A stretch of 64,000 bases of DNA from Evernia prunastri. Its lineage: Eukaryota; Ascomycota; Lecanoromycetes; Lecanorales; Parmeliaceae. Below, piece after piece: positions 1 to 10,249 of the stretch. Below the pieces are notes generated by a model, which worked only from the letters and a program-made list of their open reading frames with translations, ran no database searches and was not told where the DNA came from. A program made the position numbers and the translations under genes. Every line of letters starts with the position of its first letter. The stretch's first letter is position 1. The stretch lies in contig NKYR01000003.1 of NCBI GenBank assembly GCA_003184365.1, forward strand, positions 1-64,000, read 5' to 3'.

Positions 1-809
1 GGTGGCAGAAGGCCGGTATTTATGGGCAGGGCCAAGCCGCGCTAGGCCCGATCCGGCCGAGTGGTAGGAGTCATGGTGTTGTGAGCTGGAACCATGACAT
101 GAAATAATCGGAAGAGAACGGCCTCATCGAATTGCGTCATGTTATATGTGGTGGAAGGATGTAATCTCCTGCATCTGATGGATACAAATATGCCTATCTC
201 CTTCCTTAGATAGATTCTTAGCTATACTCAATAATAGATATGCTCACTACATTTCTTCCTTACTAGTCGATTCCTGCGGAGTTACCCTAGTCCTATTATT
301 ATATTCGCTTAGTCATCTACCTTTTCTGGCTAGCTGAGGCATACATTTTCAACAAGTATCAAAGGCACGAGGGCAAAGTTTAAGTGTGGAGTGCCAAGAC
401 CGAAGGAGGGTGATCAACTAAGGTACTTCATGTATTCAACTCTTTGTGTACTTCGATATGGTCGCTAATGGTTTGTTTGCCAACGAATCCCAATAACCCC
501 CGTCAACGGCAGGCTTAGTGCAATTTCCACATTGATCATTTCGTAAGCCTTGCAGGTACCAGAAGGCTGCGCTGTTTATAGCTCAAGAAAGCTACGTCTC
601 GGCCAAGGACATGGGCAATCTTCGAGCATGAAGTTGAAGACCTAGAAAGCAAGTCGTTCATACAGTGAGATCAACGACAATTATTGACACCACGCTCTCA
701 GCTGAGACAAAGGGAAAACGGCTCAAGCTAGAGCTAGCATTGAGTCCACTGACCATTCGAATCCGAGCCCAGATTTCCCCGCGAAATCTTTACAGAAGTC
801 GAATGCGAG
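1..809. other. Intergenic, 5' flank of paf1
   Basis: I see no open frame of 60 codons or more wholly inside this stretch. It contains the TAAGGTA motif at 419-425. The last 100-150 bases are presumably promoter and leader of the paf1 gene starting at 810, but no clear TATA element stands out. Confidence 0.5.
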
Positions 810-2226
810 ATGTCAGCTCCCCAGGCAAGAACCTCTGAGCGCGGCTACCATCAGGATTACATCGCACGCATCCGCTACGAGAACGCTCTTCCTCCGCCTC
901 CAGGCGCTCCAAAGCTCTTGAATATTCCTGCAGAAGGTTTGAAATACTACACATCGGCCGCCTTCTCGTCCCGCTTGGCAAGACAGCAGCCTTTAAACAT
1001 CGAGGCAGATGCCGAGCTTGGTATGCCAATCGACCTCGTGGGAATGCCGGGTATCTTCGATGGTGATGAGAGCTGTAAGTCGAATCACAGAGCGTCTCTT
1101 GTTGTCGATCAGAGCTGACCCGTTGTACCCAGCTATACAAGCTCCTTTAGCTATACCTCCTGTTCACCCAAAAGATAAAAACCTATTGCGTCCTTTGGCC
1201 GAGCTCGGCAAGCCAGCACTGAATCCAGCTGGCTATAGCTTCCTGCGTCGGACTGAATATATCTCGTCTGATGCAAAAGCGCGAGCTGAAGCCAACGCCA
1301 ACGCCGTCAGAAATACTGGCAAGCCTCTCGCTCCCTCGAAGACTCGAAAGCCCATAGACGCGTTAAAGGAGGATCCTGTGAACATTCTACGATCCACCGT
1401 CAAAGGTTTTGACCTTGCTAATCCTGAAGACGCATATACTGGTCCTGACACTACCACCAACATTCGTGGCGCCATGCCAACGCAAGCAGAAACAGACGCG
1501 TGGAAGCGTCCCAAGCACCCTTCGAAGCCGGATGCCAAGCTTCTTCACGCATACCCACTTAAACCCGATCCTGATGCTGTCACAGACTCGGGGGCCTATA
1601 TGATAACCAAATTTGCTGGAAATCCTACCCCAATTACCGAAGCTCGGGACATCCGCATGGATGTCGGAATCTTGTACCCGCGGGAGCTGGCTCCAGATAC
1701 TTACAACTACGAATTCTTTCTGCCTAACGATGAGGTTGCATCTAGGCACGTTATGAGGAAGCTTGATGTCAACGATGATGCCTGCAATGATCCGGCACTG
1801 TACACTGACAAGGCTCCTGATGGTTCCGCCGTGTTCAAATTTGATTTCCTCCGTACTTACGAGCCTGGACGTGGAGCAACTCAGGGGGATCAGCAATATC
1901 GAGAGGTTGCGCTCGCCCTCCATGACCCAGAGCTCGATCGACAGACAGCGAGCACAAAATCTATAGCGCGACACAATGGCATCGACCCACTCGATAGAGG
2001 AGCATACTATTACCCTGTACTCAGTAAAGTGCAGCTAAAGCCTCGTCGCAACAGAAATTTGGTTCAACTTGGGTTGGCAAGTCAGGCAACGGACGACGAA
2101 GTCCAGAAATTCGACGGAATACGTTTGACTGTGAGAGAGCCAGACGAGGGTGAGAGGGCTAAGCGTGCAACGCATCGCGAACATATGGAACCGGATGATG
2201 GGAGCGGCGTAGACGGAGGTTCCTGA
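810..2226 (+). CDS. paf1: RNA polymerase II-associated factor Paf1, PAF complex subunit
   Basis: Predicted 452-residue nuclear protein of the Paf1 complex, which travels with RNA polymerase II during elongation and is needed for histone H2B ubiquitination and H3 methylation (family knowledge). Two exons, 810-1074 and 1133-2226; the 58-nt intron opens with GTAAGT and closes with CCCAG, joining E-S-S-I-Q-A in frame. Recognition rests on the N-terminal block (YHQDYIARIRYENALPPPP), on LLRPLAELGKPALNPAGYSFLRRTEYIS (read in pieces near residues 105-132) and on the RDIRMDVGILYPREL region. The tail is charged (EPDEGERAK...EPDDGSG) but short compared with the long acidic tails of many orthologues. The ATG at 810 is chosen because it starts the conserved N-terminal block. 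The long frame that opens at 1009 begins in the wrong phase upstream of the intron. Confidence 0.93.
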
Positions 2227-2749
2227 CTTAATCCGAGGAATTCTCGAGGCTGTAACATATAGGCACTCTCGCCAGTTTGGCATGTTATTTCAGCGAGCGT
2301 TGCACAAAGGTGCATTGTTTATGGCGCCAATAGATATCTTAATATCAATTCAATTGTTCATGGAACGCCAAAACACATGGGACATACCTAAAATTAAGAT
2401 TATTTGTCACGAAGCACAACCTAAGGTACGAGGCATGGTGTTTGGTTGAAAGCTGAGGCGAGCCTTGTAGACCGCAGACTCGCTAAATCCTAAGCTGCCT
2501 CATTTCACCCATCCTCAGCAAATCCCAATTGTAAGGTAAGTCGTTGCTCATGAAGAAGTTGTCAATTCAGTGAAGTCGCCTGACATGGAAGATCATAGGG
2601 CGTGTTCTTCTGAGCGCCTGCTGCCCTCAGTCCAGCTTGAACACCTCTGGACCTCTAGTGTCACCAGCGTGGTACACATTCGCAGTCCACTTTTACGTGC
2701 GATCACTCACGCAGACCTTGCCACTTGACAGGTTTGTAAGAGGATAGCA
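2227..2749. other. Intergenic between paf1 and the rib7 fusion gene
   Basis: 523 bases without a supported gene. Two TAAGGTA motifs lie at 2422-2428 and 2532-2538. The final part is the leader of the gene at 2750. Confidence 0.5.
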
Positions 2750-4486
2750 ATGGCCGATAGCGAATCCCCTCGTCGCGATGGCAGTCCCAACGGAGGACAA
2801 CAGCTGGACCCGAATCTATTCAACGAACCAAACACCCCGAATCAGAATTCGATTCTAGAAGGCCAAGATCAAATATCATTGCCAACAAGATCGCTCAACG
2901 ATCTGCTCCATCCGCCACGTGACCTGGCGTCGATGCGGCAACGTTTGTTCGAAGTTAAAGACAAGATCGAGCTTCAAGTTGACGAATTCGAGCGCTATTG
3001 GCCATATGTCGATAATGTGTGGGTCAGGCAACATAAGGCCGGTACGGACAAGAGTGGCAGAGTCTTTACAGACTACTACGCATGCCGATTGCAGAGGCCG
3101 ACCTACACTCCAAAGTCTGTGGATACGCCCAGGCGAGAGGGTCAGCCAACTCGCAAGAAACAAATCAGAGAAGGCGGGACATGTCAAATGCGGCTCAAGA
3201 CAATACGATACGAAGGAGGCTACTCTGGTTACACTATTCTTAGAGTTGGCGACGAGACTCAGCATACGCACAATCTCGATCACATTGACAAGATCAAAAG
3301 GACGAGTGTCTTGATGGAGGTCGCAAAATCCGAAGTGATGAAAGGTTACATGCCAGCATCTGTGTTCACGGTCATGAATGAGGATATGGAAAAGCTGACA
3401 GCAGCTGGAGGGCGATACTTGAACCGCAACGACGTTCGCAATGCATCACAGCACTGGCGGCAATTGCATAGAGAGGAGCTTCGTGTGCATGAAGGCTATA
3501 AGTATGACCACGGCAATGGCATCGTCCGGCACGATGGTGCGAGCCCTGCTGCTCAAACCAATGGAGATCTACAGATGGTCGACCCTGCCCTGAACGATAT
3601 CACTCCTTTGCAGCCTGGCACGCTTCGATTCCCGAGCGCATATCGCGCATTTCTCGAGCCATACCTACCACCAAAAGAGCCCGTTATCAACGCAAATGGC
3701 CTTCCTCATGTTACTTTGACCTATGCTACATCTATGGATTCTTCTTTGGCCCTTGCACCCGGGATGCCGACGCTAATATCGGGCCCAGAGTCTAGAGCCA
3801 TGACGCATTACCTTCGTTCGAAGCACGACGCCATTGTGATCGGTGTCGGCACAGCTACTGTTGATGACCCGGCTTTGAATTGCAGGCTGGAGGGTGTCGG
3901 TGGGTTCGGTGGGCTTGGATGGGAAGGACAACCTCGGCCAGTCATCATTGATCCCGGAGCGAGATGGATGATAACGCCGCAGTCGAAGGTTTTGCAGGCT
4001 GTCCAAAGCGGCAAAGGAAGAGGACCTTGGGTTATCATGGCACCTGGATTTGCTATGGATCCAATGCGACTGGAAATGCTCAAGTACTACGGTGGCAAGT
4101 ATTTAGGCCTTACTGAGTTCGACAAGAAATGGAGACTACGATGGGAGGCCATACTCAAGGCACTGGCAGTCGAGGGAATCAAGAGCGTTATGATCGAAGG
4201 TGGGAGCATGGTTATCAATGACCTGCTCCAACCGGAGAACTCCAATTTTATCAGTTCCGTTGTCGTTACCATTGCGCCCACGTACCTTGGACGGGGAGGC
4301 GTAGGAGTCAGCCCTGCGTCAAGGCATGATCCAACTGGTAGACCTCAGCCGGCCGTGAGGTTCGAAGACGTCAGCTGGCAACCCTTGGGAACGGACGTCG
4401 TCATGGCAGGGAGGGTGCCTAGCAGTTGGGAAGCGGCATCTCAGCCATCAGGGGCTTTAACAGCGCCCGTGGACCGTAATCAGTAG
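2750..4486 (+). CDS. rib7: Fusion: FAR1/WRKY-GCM1-like zinc-finger region + riboflavin reductase Rib7
   Basis: One uninterrupted 578-codon frame. Residues about 291-558 are Rib7, the NADPH-dependent 2,5-diamino-6-ribosylamino-pyrimidinone 5'-phosphate reductase of riboflavin synthesis: FLEPYLPP, HVTLTYATSMDSS, SGPESRAMTHYLRSKHDAI, GVGTATVDDPALNCRLE, MIEGGSMVINDLL and TYLGRGGVGVSP follow the family order. The first 275 residues are not part of Rib7 elsewhere. They hold Cys112, Cys145, His172 and His174 in a C-x(n)-C-x(n)-H-x-H layout inside a FAR1/MULE-type DNA-binding context (YWPYVDNVWVRQ, CQMRLKTI, HTHNLDHIDKIKR). Met276 lies just before Rib7 and could be an internal start giving a normal-sized enzyme of about 303 residues. 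No good donor/acceptor pair that would separate the halves was seen. Residue S331-S332 replaces the basic residue usual after the conserved LD. Rib7 identity is secure; the zinc-finger call is moderate. Confidence 0.85.
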   Translation: MADSESPRRDGSPNGGQQLDPNLFNEPNTPNQNSILEGQDQISLPTRSLNDLLHPPRDLASMRQRLFEVKDKIELQVDEFERYWPYVDNVWVRQHKAGTDKSGRVFTDYYACRLQRPTYTPKSVDTPRREGQPTRKKQIREGGTCQMRLKTIRYEGGYSGYTILRVGDETQHTHNLDHIDKIKRTSVLMEVAKSEVMKGYMPASVFTVMNEDMEKLTAAGGRYLNRNDVRNASQHWRQLHREELRVHEGYKYDHGNGIVRHDGASPAAQTNGDLQMVDPALNDITPLQPGTLRFPSAYRAFLEPYLPPKEPVINANGLPHVTLTYATSMDSSLALAPGMPTLISGPESRAMTHYLRSKHDAIVIGVGTATVDDPALNCRLEGVGGFGGLGWEGQPRPVIIDPGARWMITPQSKVLQAVQSGKGRGPWVIMAPGFAMDPMRLEMLKYYGGKYLGLTEFDKKWRLRWEAILKALAVEGIKSVMIEGGSMVINDLLQPENSNFISSVVVTIAPTYLGRGGVGVSPASRHDPTGRPQPAVRFEDVSWQPLGTDVVMAGRVPSSWEAASQPSGALTAPVDRNQ

Positions 4487-6714
4487 ACTGAGACACTAAC
4501 TGGCTAGTCCAGGGATCCGTTGCAGAACATGAGCTTGACATAGGGCCTCAATACCTCCTTTCAAAGGAGTAGCGTCTGGCTTCGTCGTCGGAAAGGGACT
4601 ATACTACACTCAGGAACTTACGGTGACATTTGCTGTTACAGCCTTAGTGTTTGTCTACACCATGTACTATCAGGTTCGTAGGTCTTGCAATACTTCACAA
4701 GTTGGAACCATGCTGGTCTCTGCCTCCAGTAAATTACCATGGGACCACGGCATGAGATCCTGTTCCCTGGGATATCAAAAAACACTGTAACTCTCCTCCC
4801 TATGCGTCTGGCTAACCGCGAGATTTTTCCAAACTTGCTCTAGTAACGTGGAAGGAAAAAAGAGATGCTAATGCCTCCGCAAGCTGAAATGGCCCATTTC
4901 CTGAAGCCGGCAGGTAGTAAACCTGTCATCGACTGATCTATGCGAAGTGGCTTCTTCTATCTCCCCACTCAAACTTGAAGCAACAAGATTTGCTTGGTGT
5001 ATCTATACCTCCCCTGTTAGTATATCTGATTTCCTCTGCCATGTAAGCTTAAATGTCTGTTGAGCTGGGCGTTTTCGAATACTTTGATGCATGACTAGAT
5101 TGCTGTAAAGCTCACTATGTTGGTTCATTGCGCAGAAAGAGTGTGAACATGTGAAGGAAATCTGTGTGTCCATCCCCGAGACTACATAACCGCAATCTTT
5201 CAGGCGGCGGCGTGATACACTAATACAGAAGTACTCTATAGGAGGTACATCCGCTATTAAAAGACAGGAAACATGGTTTGCTGTGATTCTACCGAAAACC
5301 CGCCAAATATGAAAAGGATTATGGTCAAAAGATCTGCTGATATGCTACACACATCCCCCTTTGGCTAGCGATGAGATCCACCTGTACGTGATGCTGGCTA
5401 CGAATCTTCCGCTCAAGTAGAAAAGCCGAGAGATCTCACCTTCGACGTCAGCCTCGCAGTAGACGTTGATCCGAATCAAATCCATTTTGATTGGTTTCTG
5501 AGAAAGGGGAGGAGTCAAGGGGATTGCGAAAGTGAAGACTTTTTACATGCGAAATTCCGACGCGTACGAATAACGTTAACAAGCTATCAACTACGACTGC
5601 GTTAGTCGACTACGATTCGATGAAGACTTCTTGTTACAATTTCTACAAATTTCGAATTAGTGCTGTAGCGTATAGTGTGAGGAGATTGCGTCTGTCGCTC
5701 AGAGTTAGAATATAATCTATTCTATCGTGTCTCTAAGATATTTTCTTCTTATCTTCCCTCTCAGATAATATTATTTCCAACGGACGGTAGAAAGGGCTAT
5801 TCCGATCCGATTTCATGGCGATTATACGGATGTCACGGGATAGTATTAGTTATGGGCAGGCTGAAAGCGGGAGGAGAGCTGACTCGTTAGGATAGGTTCC
5901 TTCAAGGGTACACGTAACGGAGGTCATCTAAACATGGGACATGGCCGGAACGCCGAGTGGCCTGCAAGGTGCATTAGTATTCTATATAGAAATGGGCACG
6001 CACACTCCCTCCCCTCCCCCTCCCTCCCAAATTCGTTACAAAGATTCTCTGACCAATAGAACTATAGATCCATCCATCTCATGCAGTTAAGAACAATGAC
6101 AAGCTTACATCGAGTGAACATATTTTACTGACTCTTATTCTGTGCTTTTGAGCCCATATTAGGAATGATAATTGCAGAGAGGAAGATTCTTAGTGGTGGC
6201 CAGCAATTTTATTTGCTAACTTAAACTACTTGCAAGACAAAGGACCATACACGAGCACTGCAGATCAAGATTTACCTTTCCCACTCGAGGACAAAGAAGG
6301 ATACATGTTGGAAGAGAAACCGTGGCAGTCACGACAACCATATGTCCCAAATGAGAGAAGAAAGCACTGTAACGCCCAAACGTGACGGAAGATCATGGAA
6401 TGGAAGGTAGAATAACGAAGTGTTCCTGCTTTTGCAGACTCGCATAAGGTACTACCTAAGTAGTAGATATCAAAATTCGAGAATGAATTTAGAGTATTCG
6501 GTTAACGTACCTATAACGCTGGGCGCCTTCGACTAGAGCCTGCTTATGTAAGGTAATGATCCGCATCCGTGAATCACCAAATAGAGTACGCCCACTAAGA
6601 GTAAGGTAAAACATAAGGTAAATCCAACATGACCGCCACTTCTTTCATTCGCCTCCAGGCGCCCTGTAGATATATCATAACATATTATAGTCGGTTACCA
6701 CCCTCTTCACCAAT
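4487..6714. other. 2.2-kb intergenic stretch with no sizeable ORF
   Basis: Neither strand has an open frame of 60 codons or more between the rib7 stop and the catalase exons. Visible features are a C/T-rich tract at 6005-6028 and TAAGGTA motifs at 6445, 6549, 6602 and 6614. I do not recognise a tRNA, 5S rRNA or transposon end. The last few hundred bases should include the catalase promoter. Confidence 0.5.
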
Positions 6715-8499
6715 ATGCGTGCCGACGATCAGCCTGCAGGCACCCTCCGATATAAAGAAAAGCCTGTCTACACAACATCCAATGGCTGTCCTGTGAACGG
6801 TTCGTACATCCCCAAGTGATTATAAATTCCTCGTTACCAACGTCTGATCTCGTGTATGTCTATCGAGAATACAAGCCCTCTTCTCGGATTAGCAGATCTG
6901 GCCTTTGCTTTCGTGCCCTTGCTTTCAAAAAGAATTGCTGACCCCCAAATCTGCGCAGATCCTGAGAGCTCCCAGAGAGTTGGGCAAAATGGTCCCCTTT
7001 TGCTGCAAGACTTCCATTTAATTGATCTGCTGGCCCATTTCGACCGCGAACGGATACCGGAGCGCGTCGTCCATGCAAAGGGTGCAGGTGCTTATGGGGA
7101 ATTTGAGGTAACACACGATATTAGTGATCTAGTAAGCTGATGTGAATAACTTTGTAAACCCCAGCGCTGAGTTTCGCTAGACTTCGTTGGATATGCTCAA
7201 TGACATTGGAAAGAAGACCAAATGCGTCGCTCGGTTTTCCACCGTCGGAGGAGAGAAGGGCTCGCCTGACTCTGCAAGAGATCCTCGGGGCTTTTCTGTT
7301 AAGTTTTATACCGAGGAGGGTAACTGGGACTGGGTATTCAACAACACTCCCATCTTCTTCCTACGCGATCCCTCAAAATTCCCTATTTTCATTCATACCC
7401 AGAAGCGAAATCCACAGACCAATCTGAAAGATGCGACAATGTGAGTGTAAGATAGCCCGTGAGATTCCCTGTACTCATTTTGTCTAGGTTTTGGGACTAT
7501 CTCTCCACTCACCAGGAGTCGGCCCACCAGGTCATGCATCTCTTCTCCGACCGCGGCACTCCATACTCATATCGCCACATGAACGGTTATTCAGGTCACA
7601 CCTACAAGTTGACCAAGCCTGACGGCACTTTCAACTATGTCCAAATACACTGCAAGACCGACCTCGGCAGCAAGACCTTCACCAATGCTGAAGCGGGTAA
7701 CATGGCTGCGGAAAACCCAGACTGGCACACACAAGACCTTTTCAATTCCATCCAAGACGGCGACTATCCAAGCTGGACCTGCTATCTCCAGGTTCTTAGC
7801 CCTCAACAAGCGGAAAGTTTCCGTTGGAATATCTTTGATTTGACCAAGGTTTGGCCGCAGAAAGATGTTCCACTAAGGCCCTTTGGCAGATTCACCCTCA
7901 ACAGAAACCCGGAGAACTACTTCGCGGAGATCGAACAGGTGGCATTCTCCCCAAGCCACATGGTTCCCGGTGTAGAACCCTCTGCAGACCCCGTCCTACA
8001 ATCGCGCCTCTTCTCATATCCAGACACCCACCGCCATCGTCTGGGCGTCAACTATCAACAAATTCCGGTCAACCAACCTCTCCGTGCCTTCAACCCCTAC
8101 CAGCGTGACGGAATTATGGCAGTCAACGGTAACTACGGCGCCAACCCCAATTACCCATCCACTTACCGTAATATGACATACAAACCAGTGAAGCCTAGTC
8201 AAGAGCATGAGAAGTGGGCGGGTGCGGCTGTAGCCCAACAGCTTCCTGTCACCGAAGAGGATTTTGTGCAGCCAGCAATGCTTTGGGATGTGCTTGGGAC
8301 ACAAGAAGGTCAGCAAGAAAATTTCGTTGGCAATGTTGCCGGGCATCTGAGCGCGGCGAAGCCAGCCGTCAGGCAAAGAACCTATGAAATGTTTACCAAA
8401 ATAAACAAAGCCCTTGGCAAAAGGATCGAGGAGGCTACTGAGGCATTATCACCACATCCACAGAGCCAAGCTGCTGGCAACGCCCAAGCGAGACTGTAG
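6715..8499 (+). CDS. Small-subunit haem catalase with a PTS1-like C terminus
   Basis: 509-residue monofunctional catalase (2 H2O2 to 2 H2O + O2). Four exons: 6715-6799, 6959-7131, 7181-7440 and 7488-8499. The first intron is long (159 nt) with a weak GTTCGT donor; the others are 49 and 47 nt. Signatures: distal His in [15 protein letters not shown], catalytic Asn region with [12 protein letters not shown] and [10 protein letters not shown], and the proximal Tyr motif [14 protein letters not shown]. The length matches clade-3 small-subunit catalases rather than the ~700-residue secreted type. The last three residues are ARL, a plausible peroxisomal PTS1 variant, and no signal peptide is present, so peroxisomal location is inferred. 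The short first exon was placed because its end (TTSNGCPVN) and exon 2 ([19 protein letters not shown]) restore the conserved N terminus. Confidence 0.93.
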
Positions 8500-9180
8500 A
8501 CGCGAGCATCCCATTGACCTTACTTGAGGATGGATGTTGCCTAAAGGGATGGCGATTTGTTGTCGAGAGATTAGATTATCAGTATCGATTCCTTTTTACT
8601 CTCTATCTATCAAGAAGTTTGGTGCTTCGAATTTGATTACGCGTGGGTATGGGAACAGTTCCCTTAGTGAATTCTATACCTTCAAAGCCAAACAGCGGGC
8701 TATGGTTTGCTTGTTACTTTGGGTTTGCTCGGAGTTGTTGTGGAATTTGCGCTCGCAAGTGCAGACGTGGAATGGAGTTGGTACGGGGCTGACAATGAAG
8801 AGATACGAGCCAAATCGCTACCTCTCCAGCGCATCATAGTGACAGCCTTTACCTGCTTTACTTATTGCACTTATAATCAGCATGATACATACAAGCGAAA
8901 TTGAACCTTCTGAAAAGCCTTCTATTGAGAGTTCCCGTCGCGGAAGACTGGCAAACACGTTGCTGCGTCAATATGAACTGCATTCTATCATTAGATTCCA
9001 TGTTATCCTACCAATTCCCGGCGACCATTGAGCGGGTTTGGGCAAGTAGATACACCATCTTCTCACAATCCGTGGGCCCCTTTTCCATCTTACCGTCCCA
9101 GCCTTGACGGTGACCTCTTGTCTCTTGATAATAAAAACACGGTGGAAATGTATCATCTTTGACTGTCGCGCAGAAGTCGA
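8500..9180. other. Convergent 3' flanks of catalase and rer1
   Basis: 681 bases between the two convergent stops. Open frames of up to 101 codons exist here (for example 8534-8839), but their translations show no family resemblance and no splicing context, so I treat the interval as 3' UTR and spacer. Confidence 0.5.
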
Positions 9181-9946
9181 TCAATGACCGCTTCGTTGGT
9201 TGTACTTCGCTTTGCCGAAAGTGAAGGGAACGTAGCGATATTTGATCATATGCTGGATTTGCCGCCGCACTACAGCCAATGAGGCGTTAGCTTTGCCAAA
9301 ATACCTTGTGGACGGCAGCAGCACTCACTCGTCAGACTAAACAGAATGATGAAGTAAACCACAAGTACTGGCCAAAAGACTGGCACATTGAACACGCCCC
9401 ACCAAGTGCAGAAAAACGCAATCGCAATCGCCCTAGTGCTGCTGTGCCAAAATTTGAATTCTGGCAGCCGCCTAATAAAAGGGCGGAACTCTTCGTCTTG
9501 TTTTGTGGGTAGGGTGGGCTGGGAGGCGTCTCCATCTTCGAGGCCTTCGTCTTGTGTGAGGGATGGGTCGAATTTGGGTTGAAGGAAAGCGAGGAAGAGG
9601 TTCAGAAGGTAGATGCCTAGCGAGTAGCAGACTAAGACAATAGGTTTAGAATGGAGCCGAAAAAGAATACATGTGTCAATATGGTTCGGAGGAGGCTCAC
9701 CTATGTACCAACCCTGGGCCATGAGGATACGGACGAAGAAAAGACCAAGAAGAACACCAGTCCCAATCCATCTATAAGCGGTGTAGGGCGTACATTTATC
9801 GAGATAAGATTGGTAAATCTGGTGACGAGCGTGCACCATCAGTATCTCTAGATCATGAAGAGAGTTGTGGCCTGGCATACTCTTCCTAGCTTTGAAGTCT
9901 GCGCGCTCACTGCAGCGAAAGGAGTCTCGTTGGGTTCTGAATCCAT
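9181..9946 (-). CDS. rer1: Rer1, Golgi-to-ER retrieval receptor
   Basis: 191-residue four-helix membrane protein of the early Golgi that returns ER membrane proteins through COPI vesicles (family knowledge). Four exons read on the minus strand: 9946-9881, 9818-9701, 9631-9329 and 9269-9181, with introns of 62, 69 and 59 nt (GTATGC, GTGAGC and GTGAGT donors). Spliced motifs are diagnostic: TPFAAVSAQTSKL, YLDKCTPYTAYRWIGTGVLL, QGWYIVCYSLGIYLLNLFLAF, QPKFDPSLTQDEGLEDGD, EEFRPFIRRLPEFKFWHS, and MRRQIQHMIKYRYVPFTFGK at the C terminus. The genomic frame that begins further upstream (9998) runs through the first intron in the wrong phase; the true start at 9946 is in another frame. It lies head to head with the enoyl-CoA hydratase gene. 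Confidence 0.95.
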
Positions 9947-10249
9947 GCTTGGCCCTTTGTGGCGCCAGGCGCCCGATCGAAGTTCGGCGTTTGCTCAATG
10001 TCTTTTGTGTATTTCTTTGCGATTTCTAAATGTTGTGGTAAAAAGCCGTTGCTATTGAGATGGAAAAAAAGGAGCGACGTTTCGATTAAGGCATAGGTAC
10101 CTCAGGTATACAGGCTAGCTCTAGGTCCAATTTGGGATGGCGCGGTTTCGTGGCTCCGCTGCGAGTGTTGCTCTGCATCCCGTGGAAGGGCAGCTACGGC
10201 TGAAAATTTGATTTGTCATTTATTTGTCGAGGCATTCTGCTTCGTCTCC
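9947..10249. promoter_or_regulatory. Shared divergent promoter region (rer1 / enoyl-CoA hydratase)
   Basis: 303 bases separate two divergent start codons, so both promoters must lie here or overlap the leaders. An A-run near 10063-10070 and the sequence CATAGGTACCTCAGG near 10092 are visible; no confident TATA box. Function is inferred from geometry only. Confidence 0.45.

Noticed and set aside
1387..1974. 195-codon minus-strand ORF within paf1
   Set aside because: It is antisense to the well-supported Paf1 coding exon and has no domain of its own.
9270..9998. 242-residue reading of rer1 as one unspliced ORF
   Set aside because: It keeps three introns as coding and starts in the wrong frame; the spliced model restores the conserved N and C termini.
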